42,078 nt of DNA from Parafrankia sp. EUN1f (GCF_000177675.1 NZ_ADGX01000075.1:1-42078); one strand, 5' to 3'; shown: positions 1-8,489, counted from the first letter of the stretch. A program made the numbers and translations. The notes: a model not told the origin generated them from the sequence alone.

Positions 1-175
1 CGCAGCGCAGGCAATACCGGCGATCTTTCGCGAGCGTGATCAGTCGGCCCGAACCCTCCATCCCGAAACGCCCGCCAAGTTAATGAGCGCGCGTGCGCGC
101 GCGATACCAGGGCCGGCAGCCAATCTCAAGAAGGCGCGCGGGAGTGTGCTCTTCTTCACGTCGACCATTCAATCC

Positions 176-206
176 TTGTCGCCTCGCCCGACGTTGTGGT
201 TATGGT
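176..206 (+). promoter_or_regulatory. Candidate promoter for the first riboswitch-rpf unit
   Basis: TTGTCG (176-181) and TATGGT (201-206) resemble -35 and -10 elements, with a somewhat long 19-nt spacer. Transcription would begin near 213, just ahead of the riboswitch. Bases 1-175 hold no gene I can support. Confidence 0.35.
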
Positions 207-244
207 CTTCGCCGTGCCCGGAGACAGGCCGGGCACCCGACGGG

Positions 245-473
245 TGCACGCCGAATCCCTGCCCCCACCCGCCGGAAACAAAAACCCGATGGCAGGAGCG
301 GGGGAACCAATACCCGGCCACCGAACCTGGTGGCCTTGGGGTGAAGCCGCAGGGCCGTTGGCAGCAATGAGGAACCGTCTTCCTTGCTGTCGAAGGCACA
401 GGATTTGGGAGTTCCTGACATGCGGCCGGGCTTGTTCCCTGCCCGAACCCGACAGCTCACCTCGCAGGCGTGG
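245..473 (+). ncRNA. ydaO/yuaA-type c-di-AMP riboswitch, copy 1
   Basis: The leader of the first rpf gene carries the conserved blocks of the ydaO family: GCCGAATCC near 250, GCAGGAGCGGGGGA at about 292-305, TTGGGGTGAAGCC near 336-348, and CCCGAACCCGACAGCTCACC at 441-460 followed by TCGCAGGC. The outer helix can form between CACGCC (about 246-251) and GGCGTG (467-472), and the Shine-Dalgarno GGGAAGGA (473-480) begins right after it. Family knowledge: this class binds c-di-AMP and in actinomycetes sits before rpf-type cell-wall hydrolase genes, where ligand lowers expression. The same element recurs before the second rpf gene. Confidence 0.9.
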
Positions 474-490
474 GGAAGGAAAACTCACGC

Positions 491-1177
491 ATGTCCGACG
501 CACGTACCAGTGGCCGACAACGCCGCAGCAGTACCCGCAGCCGGGCCCGCACACTCGTCCCCGTACCCGTCCTTGTCGCGGCGGTCGGAGGCACAATCGC
601 CATCAGCCAACCGGCGAACGCCGCAACGACCTGGGAAGGTCTGCGGCAATGCGAGTCCGGCGGCAACTACACAACGAACACCGGTAACGGCTACTATGGC
701 GCTTACCAGTTCTCCGCCGGGACCTGGCGCAGTCTTGGGTACTCGGGCCTACCACACACCGCTCCACCCGCCCTGCAGGACGAGGCGGCGCTGCAGCTCG
801 CGCTCCGTTCCGGATTCGGCCAGTGGCCGGTGTGCGGGAGCGGAATGGGCAACGACCAGCTCCTACCCGGCGCGTCGTCGTCGGGATCCGGCAGCCAGGC
901 CTCCCGGACGGCCGAGCGCACCAGTCTGGTCGCGCAGCCCGTCGCCACCACGGGTGTGCCCCCTCTGACGCGCAACTACTCCGCGTCGGTGCACAACCAG
1001 GTCACTGACGAAATCAAGACCTGGCAGGAAAAGATGAACTCCCTCGGCTACTCCCTCGCCGTGGACGGCTGCTACGGGCCGAAGTCCGCGGCCGCGGCCA
1101 GGGACTTCCAGGCGGCGCGCGGCCTCATCGTCGATGGCATCCTCGGCCCGCAGACCTGGGCGGCCACCTTCGGCTGA
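491..1177 (+). CDS. Rpf-type transglycosylase with C-terminal peptidoglycan-binding domain
   Basis: Secreted cell-wall hydrolase of 228 residues. Residues about 20-45 form a signal peptide ending at PANA-A. Residues about 46-115 are the transglycosylase-like (Rpf) fold, starting WEGLRQCESGGNY with the catalytic Glu in CESGG and a YGAYQFSAGTW motif. A Ser/Gly-rich linker leads to a peptidoglycan-binding domain at about 165-228 (WQEKMNSLGY, DGCYGPKSAAAARDFQ, DGILGPQTW). Such enzymes cleave peptidoglycan glycan strands and promote resuscitation or germination. ATG 491 is preferred because AAGGA (476-480) lies at the right distance; an upstream in-frame GTG at 470 falls inside the riboswitch. Expression is expected to follow c-di-AMP through the leader. 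A paralogue lies 2.2 kb downstream. Confidence 0.92.
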   Translation: MSDARTSGRQRRSSTRSRARTLVPVPVLVAAVGGTIAISQPANAATTWEGLRQCESGGNYTTNTGNGYYGAYQFSAGTWRSLGYSGLPHTAPPALQDEAALQLALRSGFGQWPVCGSGMGNDQLLPGASSSGSGSQASRTAERTSLVAQPVATTGVPPLTRNYSASVHNQVTDEIKTWQEKMNSLGYSLAVDGCYGPKSAAAARDFQAARGLIVDGILGPQTWAATFG

Positions 1178-2436
1178 CGCCTGCCCGCCCCGGCGGAGCA
1201 CTCGGTCGCCTGCCTGCCCGCTCATCCGCAGGCCCCAGCGCGCGGCACCGACAGCCAGCACCCCGTGAAGGCGACCTGCCTTCCGTAGCCGAACCCTCCC
1301 GGCTGCACGGGGAATGCCCCCGCCCGGACCGGATTCACTGAGCCTTTTCCACCTCGCTCACGGTGCACGGCCAGGGATGCCGCAGGCCGGAGCCGACGAT
1401 GGGAAAGCCTCAACGCTGACAAGGACCCCGCCGCGAACCGGAAGTCGCTCGGGGACGTGCATGCCGTCCTCGTCTGACAACGGTCGGCCCACCGACTGCG
1501 TTCCCGCTCCCTGAGAGCGGGCCTTCACGGCCGTCCGACCGGATCCTCGTCCCTCCCTCGCCCCAGCCCCGAAAGCGCGGACGCGCGCCGGGGAGGCTCA
1601 CCGCACCCGCCCGCTCCGTCCCGGCCGGGCGCGGTGATGCCAGGAGCCCCAGGAACCACCGACCGTGGCTGCACCCGTCCCAACACGGTTTTCCACACCT
1701 GATCCACACCTGAGTTGTCGAGCACCTCGCCCGACGGGACGTTCCGCCCGGTCCGTCAAGCCCGGGAGGCGTCTCATCCAGTCGCCGTGACGTGCGACGG
1801 CCCGCCCGCCCGGCGCTGACCCGGCCGTGGCGCGCGGGACGCAACGCGGAGCGCCCCAACGGTCCGCGTGTCGCAGGACCCGGACAGCCCCACCGCCGGA
1901 GCGGTACCGGCCCCGGGGCAGGTGTCCGGGCGTCGCGGCCCTCCCGCCGATCATCTCGATCACCCGCGGGACGAGTTCGGCGCGCATTCCCTCCACGGCC
2001 ACGCCGAACGGCCTCCCTCGACGACGCCACCTCACCGCACCGGTCATGGCCAGATCGGTACCCGCCACACGCCGGCGATCCCGGTAGGCGGGCGTGGCGT
2101 CGGTGCTCTCCAGCTTCCGGTGGCCGGCGATGTCGCCGGCCATCCACCGCCCGCCGCCGACCCGCCCTGGCGCCGCCCCGTGTCCCCGGGCGCCCAGGCC
2201 TGGGCCGCCGGGCGGGCTTCCCCGGTCATGGACCCGCCTCGGGTCATGGACCGTCCTGGCCTGGAGCCGGCAGACGCGCCAGCCGCACGATGGACCCCCG
2301 GTGCGTCCGAGATGTCGAGGCGACGGTAATGTGGCGCGGTTGGGGTGTGATGACCATCTCCTCCACCCATCCGTCAATTGGCCCGTTCGGGTGACTCCGA
2401 TATGGTCCTTTCCGATCCCGCCCTGGCCAGCCGGAT
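1178..2436. other. About 1.26 kb between the two rpf units with no supported gene
   Basis: Open frames exist on both strands, notably minus-strand frames at 1410-2147 and 1598-2803 and a plus frame at 1792-2394. Their translations are Arg/Gly/Pro-rich, lack a recognisable domain, and one runs through the second riboswitch. I read them as high-GC artefacts or possibly a decayed gene. A small hairpin (CCCGCTC 1503-1509 / GAGCGGG 1515-1521) lies 325 nt after the first rpf gene and is a weak terminator candidate. Confidence 0.5.
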
Positions 2437-2466
2437 TTGCGTCATGTAGGTAGATCTCGCTACAGT
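2437..2466 (+). promoter_or_regulatory. Candidate promoter for the second riboswitch-rpf unit
   Basis: TTGCGT (2437-2442) and TACAGT (2461-2466) are separated by 18 nt, giving a start near 2473, some 35 nt before the riboswitch. This is inferred from sequence only. Confidence 0.45.
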
Positions 2467-2504
2467 TCCGCCCACTCGCCTCCCCCCGGGGCGAGGTCGT
2501 GTGG

Positions 2505-2725
2505 ACGGACGCCGAATCCTGCCCCCGTCCACTCGGCCGGTACTGGAGCGGACGACACAGGGCAGGAGTGGGGGACCCACCATCCGGGCGCATTCGTTGC
2601 GTCCTAGGGGTTAAGCCGGCGTACCGATACAGCCGGGACACACCGGTCCGCGAGGACGGGCCGGGTCCTGGTACGCCGACCGGGCAGCTTCCAGCCCGAA
2701 CCCGACAGCTCACCCCGCAGGCGAC
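2505..2725 (+). ncRNA. ydaO/yuaA-type c-di-AMP riboswitch, copy 2
   Basis: It has the same ordered blocks as copy 1: GCCGAATCCTGCCCCC at 2511-2526, GGCAGGAGTGGGGGACCCA from about 2562, a TAGGGGTTAAGCC block near 2606-2615, and CCCGAACCCGACAGCTCACC near 2695-2714 followed by CCGCAGGCG. CGCC (2510-2513) can pair with GGCG (2720-2723) as the closing helix, and the ribosome site GGGAAGGA (2726-2733) follows at once. The GGGGTGAAGCC block of copy 1 reads GGGGTTAAGCC here, so the copies are related but not identical. Confidence 0.9.
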
Positions 2726-2739
2726 GGGAAGGACACCTG

Positions 2740-3483
2740 ATGCGGTCGCATGATCGTGATCCCGTCCGTTCGACCGGTCGTGGTGGCAGGCACCGCGCGG
2801 CACAGCCGCCGTCCACCGCCACCCGTGTCCTGCGGACCACCGGGGCCGTAACGGCCCTGGTCGGAACAGGGCTCGCCGTCACCGCGGCCCCTGCCGGCGC
2901 CGCGACGGCGGACGATTTCGCCCGGCTGCGCCAGTGCGAGTCCGGCGGCAACTACGCCATCAACACGGGCAACGGCTTCTACGGCGCCTACCAGTTCGAC
3001 CAGCGCACCTGGACAGGCCTCGGCTACCCCGGTCGACCCGACCAGGCTCCGCCGGCGATGCAGGACGATGCCGCCTACAAGCTGTACGACTCGCGTGGCT
3101 GGTCACCGTGGCCGGCCTGCAGCAACAAGCTCGGCCTGACGCGCAACGGCCCAGCCCCGGCATCCTCGGGCACCATCGGCGATGCAGTCGAGCAGGCCCT
3201 CACACCGGCCGAGCCGCCCATGACCCTCGAACGCGCACGCAACCAGGTCGGCACCAGCTTCGGCGGTGAAGCGCTGAACGTCGGCATGGGCGACGAGGTA
3301 CGCGCCGACGCGTTCGTGTGGCAGGCCGAGATGCGCGAGCGCAAGTTCGTGCTGACGGTCGACGGCAAGTTCGGCCAGGAGTCCCAGGGCGTCGCCGCGC
3401 TCTACTCGTACCTGACCCGGATCAGCGACGGGCAGCCCGGCGTGGTCGGGCAGAACCTGTGGAGCGCCACCGTCACCAGCTGA
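2740..3483 (+). CDS. Rpf-type transglycosylase, second paralogue
   Basis: 247-residue secreted protein. A long Arg-rich N-terminus precedes a hydrophobic signal segment (about 32-53, ending APAGA-A). The Rpf domain covers about 55-125 (FARLRQCESGGNY, GFYGAYQFDQRTW), with the catalytic Glu in CESGG. The C-terminal part (about 185-245: WQAEMRERKFVLTVDGKFG, later LWSATV) looks like a diverged peptidoglycan-binding domain with a longer middle. ATG 2740 follows GGGAAGGA with good spacing and lies just outside the riboswitch. With the copy at 491 it forms a riboswitch-controlled pair that would respond together to c-di-AMP; the differing C-terminal halves suggest different wall-binding preferences. 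Confidence 0.92.
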   Translation: MRSHDRDPVRSTGRGGRHRAAQPPSTATRVLRTTGAVTALVGTGLAVTAAPAGAATADDFARLRQCESGGNYAINTGNGFYGAYQFDQRTWTGLGYPGRPDQAPPAMQDDAAYKLYDSRGWSPWPACSNKLGLTRNGPAPASSGTIGDAVEQALTPAEPPMTLERARNQVGTSFGGEALNVGMGDEVRADAFVWQAEMRERKFVLTVDGKFGQESQGVAALYSYLTRISDGQPGVVGQNLWSATVTS

Positions 3484-3618
3484 CCTGTCTCCGGGCGCCT
3501 CATGCCAGCCTGGCAGATCGTTGCATGCCTGGTTGGCCTGTGGGCCGCGGCGGGCTCAGCGGCCGGCCGGTGGACCCGCCCGGCGCCGGGCGGGAAGGCG
3601 GTCGGGCAGGATGTGCCC

Positions 3619-4047
3619 ATGACGACACCGCCCGCGAACCCGAACCTGCTGTCGGGTCCGCCGCCAACGCTGCTTCCATCCGACGCCGCTGTCGTGGAGG
3701 CGCTGAGCTCGGGTGCCGGCGCGGAGTCCGTCGCGGCCCGTTTCCCCGCTGCCTGCCTCGGCTGGGCGATCCTCGCGGAGGAGGCGCTCGGCGCGGGTCA
3801 GCCGGTGGCGGCCTACGCCTACGCGCGGACCGGCTACCACCGGGGCCTCGACCAGCTCCGGCGGTCCGGATGGAAGGGCCACGGGCCCGTTCCGTGGTCT
3901 CATGAGCCGAACCGCGGCTTCCTGCGCGCTCTGGCCGCACTGTCGCGGGCCGCGGCGGAGATCGGCGAGGACGCGGAGGCGACCAGGTGCCGCGAGTTTC
4001 TCGCCGACAGTGATCCGGTCGCACTCCGTGAGCTCGACCTCGCATAG
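3619..4047 (+). CDS. DUF3151 family protein
   Basis: 142-residue cytoplasmic protein of unknown function in the actinobacterial DUF3151 family. The recognisable blocks are AYAYARTGYHRGLDQLRR, GWKGHGPVPWSHEPNRGF and the C-terminal RAAAEIGEDAEATRC. It is mostly helical, without signal peptide or membrane segment. An upstream in-frame ATG at 3502 would add 39 residues that do not resemble the family; ATG 3619 after GCAGGA is preferred. The gene sits immediately upstream of purA, a neighbourhood I recognise for this family, but that gives no biochemical role. Confidence 0.85.
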   Translation: MTTPPANPNLLSGPPPTLLPSDAAVVEALSSGAGAESVAARFPAACLGWAILAEEALGAGQPVAAYAYARTGYHRGLDQLRRSGWKGHGPVPWSHEPNRGFLRALAALSRAAAEIGEDAEATRCREFLADSDPVALRELDLA

Positions 4048-4081
4048 TAGTCATGAGATGGCATAACGCAGCCAGCTTTTC

Positions 4082-4110
4082 CCTGTCGGGGCCGATCGGG
4101 TCCCGACAGG
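4082..4110. terminator. Perfect 9-bp hairpin between DUF3151 and purA
   Basis: CCTGTCGGG (4082-4090) and CCCGACAGG (4102-4110) form a perfect inverted repeat around an 11-nt loop, with no T-tract. It lies 35 nt after the DUF3151 stop and 14 nt before the purA -10. It may terminate the upstream gene or be an operator for purA. Confidence 0.5.
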
Positions 4111-4123
4111 CCGATATCCCTAG

Positions 4124-4129
4124 TAACCT
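4124..4129 (+). promoter_or_regulatory. Leaderless -10 element of purA
   Basis: TAACCT (4124-4129) is followed by exactly 6 nt and then the GTG start at 4136, with no Shine-Dalgarno sequence. This is the arrangement expected when transcription starts on the initiation codon. Confidence 0.6.
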
Positions 4130-4135
4130 CGCCCG

Positions 4136-5419
4136 GTGCCTGCTCTAGTCCTCATCGGCGCCCAGTGGGGCGACGAGGGAAAAGGAAAGGCGACCGACCT
4201 CCTGGGCGGCGCCGTCGACTACGTCGTTCGGTACCAGGGAGGTAACAACGCCGGCCACACGGTGGTGATCGGTGCGGAAAGCTACGCTCTGCACCTGATC
4301 CCCTCCGGAGTTCTGCGAGCCGACTGCGTCCCGGTCATCGGGAACGGTGTCGTCATCGACCCGGGCGTGCTGCTGTCCGAGATGGACGGGCTGCAGGCCC
4401 GGGGGGTCGACGTCTCCCGGCTGCTGATCAGCGCGGACGCGCATCTGATCATGCCGCACCACCGGGCGCTCGACCGCGTCACCGAGCGATACCTCGGCAA
4501 GGCGCGAATCGGTACCACCGGCCGCGGCATCGGCCCCGCTTACGGGGACAAGGTCGCCCGCACCGGGATCCGTGTCCAGGACCTGCTCGACCCGGGCATC
4601 TTCAGGCAGAAGCTGGAGCTGGCGCTGCGGGAGAAGAACCAGGTCCTGACGAAGGTCTACAACCGGCGCCGGATCGATGTCGACGAGGTGGTCGAGGAGT
4701 ACGCGGCCTACGCGCGGCGGCTGACGCCACACATCGCCGACACCGGTCTCCTGCTGGACACGGCGCTGCGCGACGGCAAGGTCGTGCTTCTCGAGGGCTC
4801 GCAGGGCACGCTGCTCGACGTCGACCACGGCACGTATCCGTTTGTGACCTCCTCCAACCCGACGGCCGGCTACGCGGCGACCGGGGCGGGGATCGGCCCG
4901 ACCAGGATCAGCCGGGTCGTCGGGATCATCAAGGCGTACACCACCCGGGTGGGTTCGGGGCCCTTCCCCACCGAGCTCGACGACAAGGTCGGTGAGGAGC
5001 TCCGCCGGATCGGCGGCGAGTTCGGCGTGACGACCGGCCGGGCGCGGCGCACCGGCTGGTTCGACGCGGTGATCGCCCGCTACGCCGTACGGGTCAACGG
5101 GCTCACCGATCTGTTCCTGACAAAGCTCGACGTGCTTTCCGGCTTCGACACCGTGCCGGTCTGCGTCGGCTACGAGATCAACGGCAAGCGGACCGACGAG
5201 ATGCCGATGACGCAGACGGACTTCCATCACGCGAAGCCGATCTACGAAGAGCTCCCCGGCTGGCATGAGGACATCTCCGGGGTGACGGACTTCGCCGATC
5301 TCCCGGACGCCGCCCGGGCGTACGTGGCGACGATCGAGGAGATGTCCGGTGCCCCGGTGTCGGCTGTGGGCGTCGGTCCCGGCCGGGCACAGACCCTGGT
5401 GATCAACGAACTGCTCTGA
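4136..5419 (+). CDS. purA: Adenylosuccinate synthetase
   Basis: 427-residue cytosolic enzyme, full length for the family. It joins IMP and aspartate using GTP to make adenylosuccinate, the first committed AMP step. Visible motifs are [14 protein letters not shown] at the N-terminus (catalytic Asp, phosphate loop), [24 protein letters not shown], the [20 protein letters not shown] block and [14 protein letters not shown] 4136 gives [15 protein letters not shown], the expected N-terminus. There is no ribosome-binding site; a TAACCT element 6 nt upstream points to a leaderless transcript. purB, which acts next, is encoded 3 kb downstream. Confidence 0.97.
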   Translation: MPALVLIGAQWGDEGKGKATDLLGGAVDYVVRYQGGNNAGHTVVIGAESYALHLIPSGVLRADCVPVIGNGVVIDPGVLLSEMDGLQARGVDVSRLLISADAHLIMPHHRALDRVTERYLGKARIGTTGRGIGPAYGDKVARTGIRVQDLLDPGIFRQKLELALREKNQVLTKVYNRRRIDVDEVVEEYAAYARRLTPHIADTGLLLDTALRDGKVVLLEGSQGTLLDVDHGTYPFVTSSNPTAGYAATGAGIGPTRISRVVGIIKAYTTRVGSGPFPTELDDKVGEELRRIGGEFGVTTGRARRTGWFDAVIARYAVRVNGLTDLFLTKLDVLSGFDTVPVCVGYEINGKRTDEMPMTQTDFHHAKPIYEELPGWHEDISGVTDFADLPDAARAYVATIEEMSGAPVSAVGVGPGRAQTLVINELL

Positions 5420-5564
5420 TCACGCTGGCCCGCCACGTTGGCGCACGACGCCCAGATTCGGCGCGGTGATCCCCCACGCGCCGACAACGGCCTCGGGTTG
5501 CGCGACACAGAGTTACAGCCCAGGCTGACGTCGTCACAGTTGGCGACGACCGGGGGTGATGACG

Positions 5565-6575
5565 ATGGCGGGGCTGCCGCCGCACCCCTCCTGGGACGAC
5601 GACCGCGCCGACGCGCGCGACAGCGGGCCGACCCAGCCGGTGCCGACGCCCGCGTCGGCGACCGCACCAGCACCAGCGTCGGCGTCGACGTCGACCGAGC
5701 TCGACACGACGAGGGCGACCGCGCCGCGTCAGCCCAGCCCGGCCCGCTGGTCGCCGACGGTCCGGCCGGATCATCCGCTTGGACGCGGAATCGACCCGGC
5801 GACCTGGCCGGTCGGCTTCTCCCCGACCGGGGAGGCGCTCCCGGAGACCCTGACCGATGTACTGCTGCGCGGAAGCCACGCGATCCGCAGCTCGAAACGC
5901 GCCGAGGCGCTGCGTCTGGAACGGGCGGCGGCGATCGCCGAACACGTCCAGGCGCAGATCACGGACTTCCTCTCTTTCTGCGCGGCGGAGAATCTGACGC
6001 CTCCGGTGACGGTGCGCGCGAACGGGCGCCGGGCGGACCGCGGCTGGGACGCCGGCGTCAGCGGCGTCCCCGGCTCGGGCCGGCCGGGATCGATCCGGAT
6101 CCCCGGAGCCGGCGCCGGCTTCGACGAGGACCACGGCGATCGTCACGATCGCGGCGGGCGTCATGGTCGTCACGATGAGGACGATCACGGTGAGGACGCG
6201 GTGGAGGCCGAGGATGTTCCGTCCGCGGACCGGCGGGGCGAACGGGGCGCGCGGGGCGCGGGTGCCCCGCGCGATCACCGGCGGCCGCTGCTGCGTCGCG
6301 AGCGGCTGCATGCCTGGCCGCTGCTCTACTGGCGGTGTGAGAGCTTCCCTGCTCCCGGCCGGTCGCTGCACCTGTTCGTCGAGCCCGGCGGACGCACCTT
6401 CGAGGGCCGGGACGACCCGGCACCGCTGACCGTGCTCGGCCGCGAGGTCCGCGTGTGGCCCGTCGACGCTCCGGCCATCGTCGCGACCATGGCCGAGGTT
6501 GATGCCCGGCGCTGCGCGCTGCACCTCGTGCACGGCATGGCCCACATGCTCTGGCAGGCCGGGGTCGGCCTCTGA
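5565..6575 (+). CDS. Unknown protein with a His/Asp-rich middle, inside the pur cluster
   Basis: About 336 residues; I do not recognise the family. The first 60 residues are Ala/Pro/Ser/Thr-rich and probably disordered. A helical block follows (about 95-145, with LRGSHAIRSSKRAEALRLER and ITDFLSFCAAENLTPP). Residues about 185-215 are strikingly rich in His, Asp and Gly (DEDHGDRHDRGG, GRHDEDDHGED), a possible metal-binding tract. The C-terminal 90 residues look folded (LHAWPLLYWRCESFP, SLHLFVEPGGRTFEG, LHLVHGMAHMLWQAGVGL). Starts at 5556, 5559 and 5565 are in frame; 5565 is best spaced from CGGGGG. No signal or membrane segment. Lying between purA and purD, it may be co-transcribed, but nothing links it to purine synthesis. 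Confidence 0.7.
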   Translation: MAGLPPHPSWDDDRADARDSGPTQPVPTPASATAPAPASASTSTELDTTRATAPRQPSPARWSPTVRPDHPLGRGIDPATWPVGFSPTGEALPETLTDVLLRGSHAIRSSKRAEALRLERAAAIAEHVQAQITDFLSFCAAENLTPPVTVRANGRRADRGWDAGVSGVPGSGRPGSIRIPGAGAGFDEDHGDRHDRGGRHGRHDEDDHGEDAVEAEDVPSADRRGERGARGAGAPRDHRRPLLRRERLHAWPLLYWRCESFPAPGRSLHLFVEPGGRTFEGRDDPAPLTVLGREVRVWPVDAPAIVATMAEVDARRCALHLVHGMAHMLWQAGVGL

Positions 6576-6612
6576 GACCACGGGAAGAAGGCTCAACGAT
6601 CAAGGTGCGCGC

Positions 6613-6618
6613 TAACCT
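6613..6618 (+). promoter_or_regulatory. Leaderless -10 element before the purD mini-ORF
   Basis: TAACCT (6613-6618), the same hexamer as at purA, ends 7 nt before GTG 6626. It predicts a transcript beginning at or near that GTG and continuing into purD. Confidence 0.55.
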
Positions 6619-6625
6619 GGACCCC

Positions 6626-6667
6626 GTGACTTCCGCGCCTGCGTCCTTCGCCCCCTCCAAGCGATGA
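6626..6667 (+). CDS. Putative 13-codon leader ORF coupled to purD
   Basis: GTG 6626 opens a frame encoding MTSAPASFAPSKR and stops at TGA 6665-6667, which overlaps the purD start ATG (6664-6666) as ATGA. The mini-ORF lies just downstream of a TANNNT element, while purD has no Shine-Dalgarno of its own (the upstream bases are pyrimidine-rich). The simplest reading is a leaderless upstream ORF whose terminating ribosomes start purD. The alternative is that it is accidental and purD starts from a 38-nt leader without a ribosome site. No homology can be judged at this length. Confidence 0.45.
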   Translation: MTSAPASFAPSKR

Positions 6668-7929
6668 AGGTTCTTGTTGTCGGGTCCGGTGGGCGTGAGC
6701 ATGCTCTTTGCCGCGCACTCTCCCGGGATCCGGCGGTCGGCGCGCTCGTGTGCGCCCCTGGAAACGCTGGTACGGCGGAGCTTGCCGAGCCACGCCCGCT
6801 TCGGGTCGAGGATCCGGACGCGGTCGCCAGCCTGGCCGAGGCCGTCCACGCCGACCTGACCATCGTCGGCCCGGAGGTCCCGCTGGTGGCGGGTGCGGGC
6901 GACGAGCTTCGGGCCCGCGGGCTGCCGGTGTTCGGGCCGTCCGCCGCCGCGGCACGGCTGGAGGGCAGCAAGGCCTTCGCGAAGGAGATCATGCGTGCGG
7001 CCGGCGTGCCGACGGCCGACTCACGAGATCACACCGAGATCTCCTCGGCGCTGGCCGACCTCGACACGTTCGGCCCGCCCTACGTCGTGAAGTACGACGG
7101 CCTGGCGGCCGGCAAGGGCGTCACGGTGACCACTGACCGGGACGTGGCGGTCGAGGCCGTGCGTGCCAGCCTGCGTGACACCGACGACCGGGTGGTTCTG
7201 GAGGAGTACCTCGACGGGCCCGAGGTCTCGCTGTTCGCGATCGTGACCGAGTCCGGTGCCGTCGTGCCGCTGTCGCCCGCTCAGGACCACAAGCGGGTCG
7301 GCGACGGTGACACCGGCCCCAACACCGGCGGCATGGGCGCATACACCCCGCTGCCCTGGGCGCCCGCAGGCCTGGTCGACGAGGTGGTCCGTACCGTGAT
7401 CCGACCCACGGTGGACGAGATGGCACGGCGCGGGACCCCGTTCACAGGCCTGCTCTACGCAGGGCTGGCGCTGACGTCCCGTGGCCTTCGTGTGGTCGAA
7501 TTCAACGTTCGCTTCGGTGACCCCGAGGTTCAGGCGATCCTGGCCCTGCTGAACTCGCCGCTGACCGCGGTGCTGTCCGGCCGCGTGCGCCCGACGTGGC
7601 GTTCCGGGGCAGCGATCACCGTCGTCGTGGCGGCGCCCGGCTACCCCACCGCGCCTCGGCTCGGTGGCCCGATCCGTGGTCTTACCGCCGCGGGTGCGCT
7701 GACCGGTGTCGATGTACTGCACGCCGGGACTCGCCGCGACGAGAGCGGGCAGGTCGTCGCATCGGGTGGCAGGGTGCTCTCGGTCACGGCCATCGGCTCC
7801 AACCTCGAGTCCGCGCGAGGATCGGCGTACGAAGCGGTCAGCCGCATCTCGCTCGACGGGGCGCACTACCGCACTGACATCGGGGACCCGTCCCGGATGC
7901 CCCACGCGGGAACCAGCAGAAACCGGTAG
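6664..7929 (+). CDS. purD: Phosphoribosylamine-glycine ligase (GARS)
   Basis: 421-residue ATP-grasp enzyme that joins phosphoribosylamine and glycine, the second step of de novo IMP synthesis. The N-domain begins MKVLVVGSGGREHALCRAL; the ATP-grasp core includes SKAFAKEIM, VVKYDGLAAGKGVTV, VVLEEYLDGPEVSLF, PAQDHKRVGDGDTGPNTGGM and the catalytic EFNVRFGDPEVQ. ATG 6664 is the family-typical start and overlaps the stop of a 13-codon ORF. It is followed after 17 nt by purE. Length and motifs are complete. Confidence 0.97.
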   Translation: MKVLVVGSGGREHALCRALSRDPAVGALVCAPGNAGTAELAEPRPLRVEDPDAVASLAEAVHADLTIVGPEVPLVAGAGDELRARGLPVFGPSAAAARLEGSKAFAKEIMRAAGVPTADSRDHTEISSALADLDTFGPPYVVKYDGLAAGKGVTVTTDRDVAVEAVRASLRDTDDRVVLEEYLDGPEVSLFAIVTESGAVVPLSPAQDHKRVGDGDTGPNTGGMGAYTPLPWAPAGLVDEVVRTVIRPTVDEMARRGTPFTGLLYAGLALTSRGLRVVEFNVRFGDPEVQAILALLNSPLTAVLSGRVRPTWRSGAAITVVVAAPGYPTAPRLGGPIRGLTAAGALTGVDVLHAGTRRDESGQVVASGGRVLSVTAIGSNLESARGSAYEAVSRISLDGAHYRTDIGDPSRMPHAGTSRNR

Positions 7930-7946
7930 GAAGCAGAGGAGTGAGC

Positions 7947-8489
7947 GTGTCTCAGGGCAAGTCGTCGCAGAGCAATGGATCGAGTAGCAGCTCGGCTGGG
8001 CCGCGGGTGGCGATCGTCTACGGCTCTCCGTCGGACACCCAGACCATGAGTAAGGCCGGTGCAACGCTGGAGCGTTTCGGCGTCACCTACGAGGAGGTCT
8101 CACTCTCGGCGCACCGTGCGCCGCGCACCCTGGCCGAGTACGTCGGGCAGCTGCGCGAGCGGGAGATCTCCGTCGTGATCGCGGGCGCCGGGCTCGCCGC
8201 GGCGCTGCCCGGAGCGGTCGCCTCGATGACGACACTGCCCGTGATCGGCGTCCCGATCTCCGGCGGCGCGCTGGACGGGATGGACTCGATGCTGGCCATC
8301 GCGCAGATGCCGCCCGGCGTGCCGGTGGCGACGGTGGGGCTCAACAACTCGACGAACGCGGCGATCCTGGCGATCCAGATCCTCGCGCTCGGCGACCCTG
8401 ACCTGGGGCTGAAGCTGGCGACGTTCAAGGACGAGTTCGAGCAGGCGGCGGCCGACTCCCTCGCCGACGTCGCGGCGGCGCGCGCATGA
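7947..8489 (+). CDS. purE: N5-carboxyaminoimidazole ribonucleotide mutase (PurE, class I)
   Basis: 180 residues. It converts N5-CAIR to CAIR in purine synthesis, partnered in most bacteria by PurK, which is not in this window. After a Ser-rich N-terminal tail (about 20 residues) the fold begins RVAIVYGSPSDTQTM (phosphate-binding GS-SD), then LSAHRAPRTL with the catalytic His, IAGAGLAAALPG, and VGVPISGGALDGMDSM-type loops (here IGVPISGG). SAHRAP in place of the commoner SAHRTP is a mild variation. GTG 7947 is preferred over GTG 7941 because AGGAG (7937-7941) then lies 5 nt upstream. The 3' end overlaps purB by ATGA, implying coupled translation. Confidence 0.95.
   Translation: MSQGKSSQSNGSSSSSAGPRVAIVYGSPSDTQTMSKAGATLERFGVTYEEVSLSAHRAPRTLAEYVGQLREREISVVIAGAGLAAALPGAVASMTTLPVIGVPISGGALDGMDSMLAIAQMPPGVPVATVGLNNSTNAAILAIQILALGDPDLGLKLATFKDEFEQAAADSLADVAAARA

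Noticed and set aside
1410-2803. Minus-strand frames between and across the rpf units
   Set aside because: One crosses the second riboswitch and all are Arg/Pro/Gly-rich without a recognisable fold. Kept only as a possible relic.
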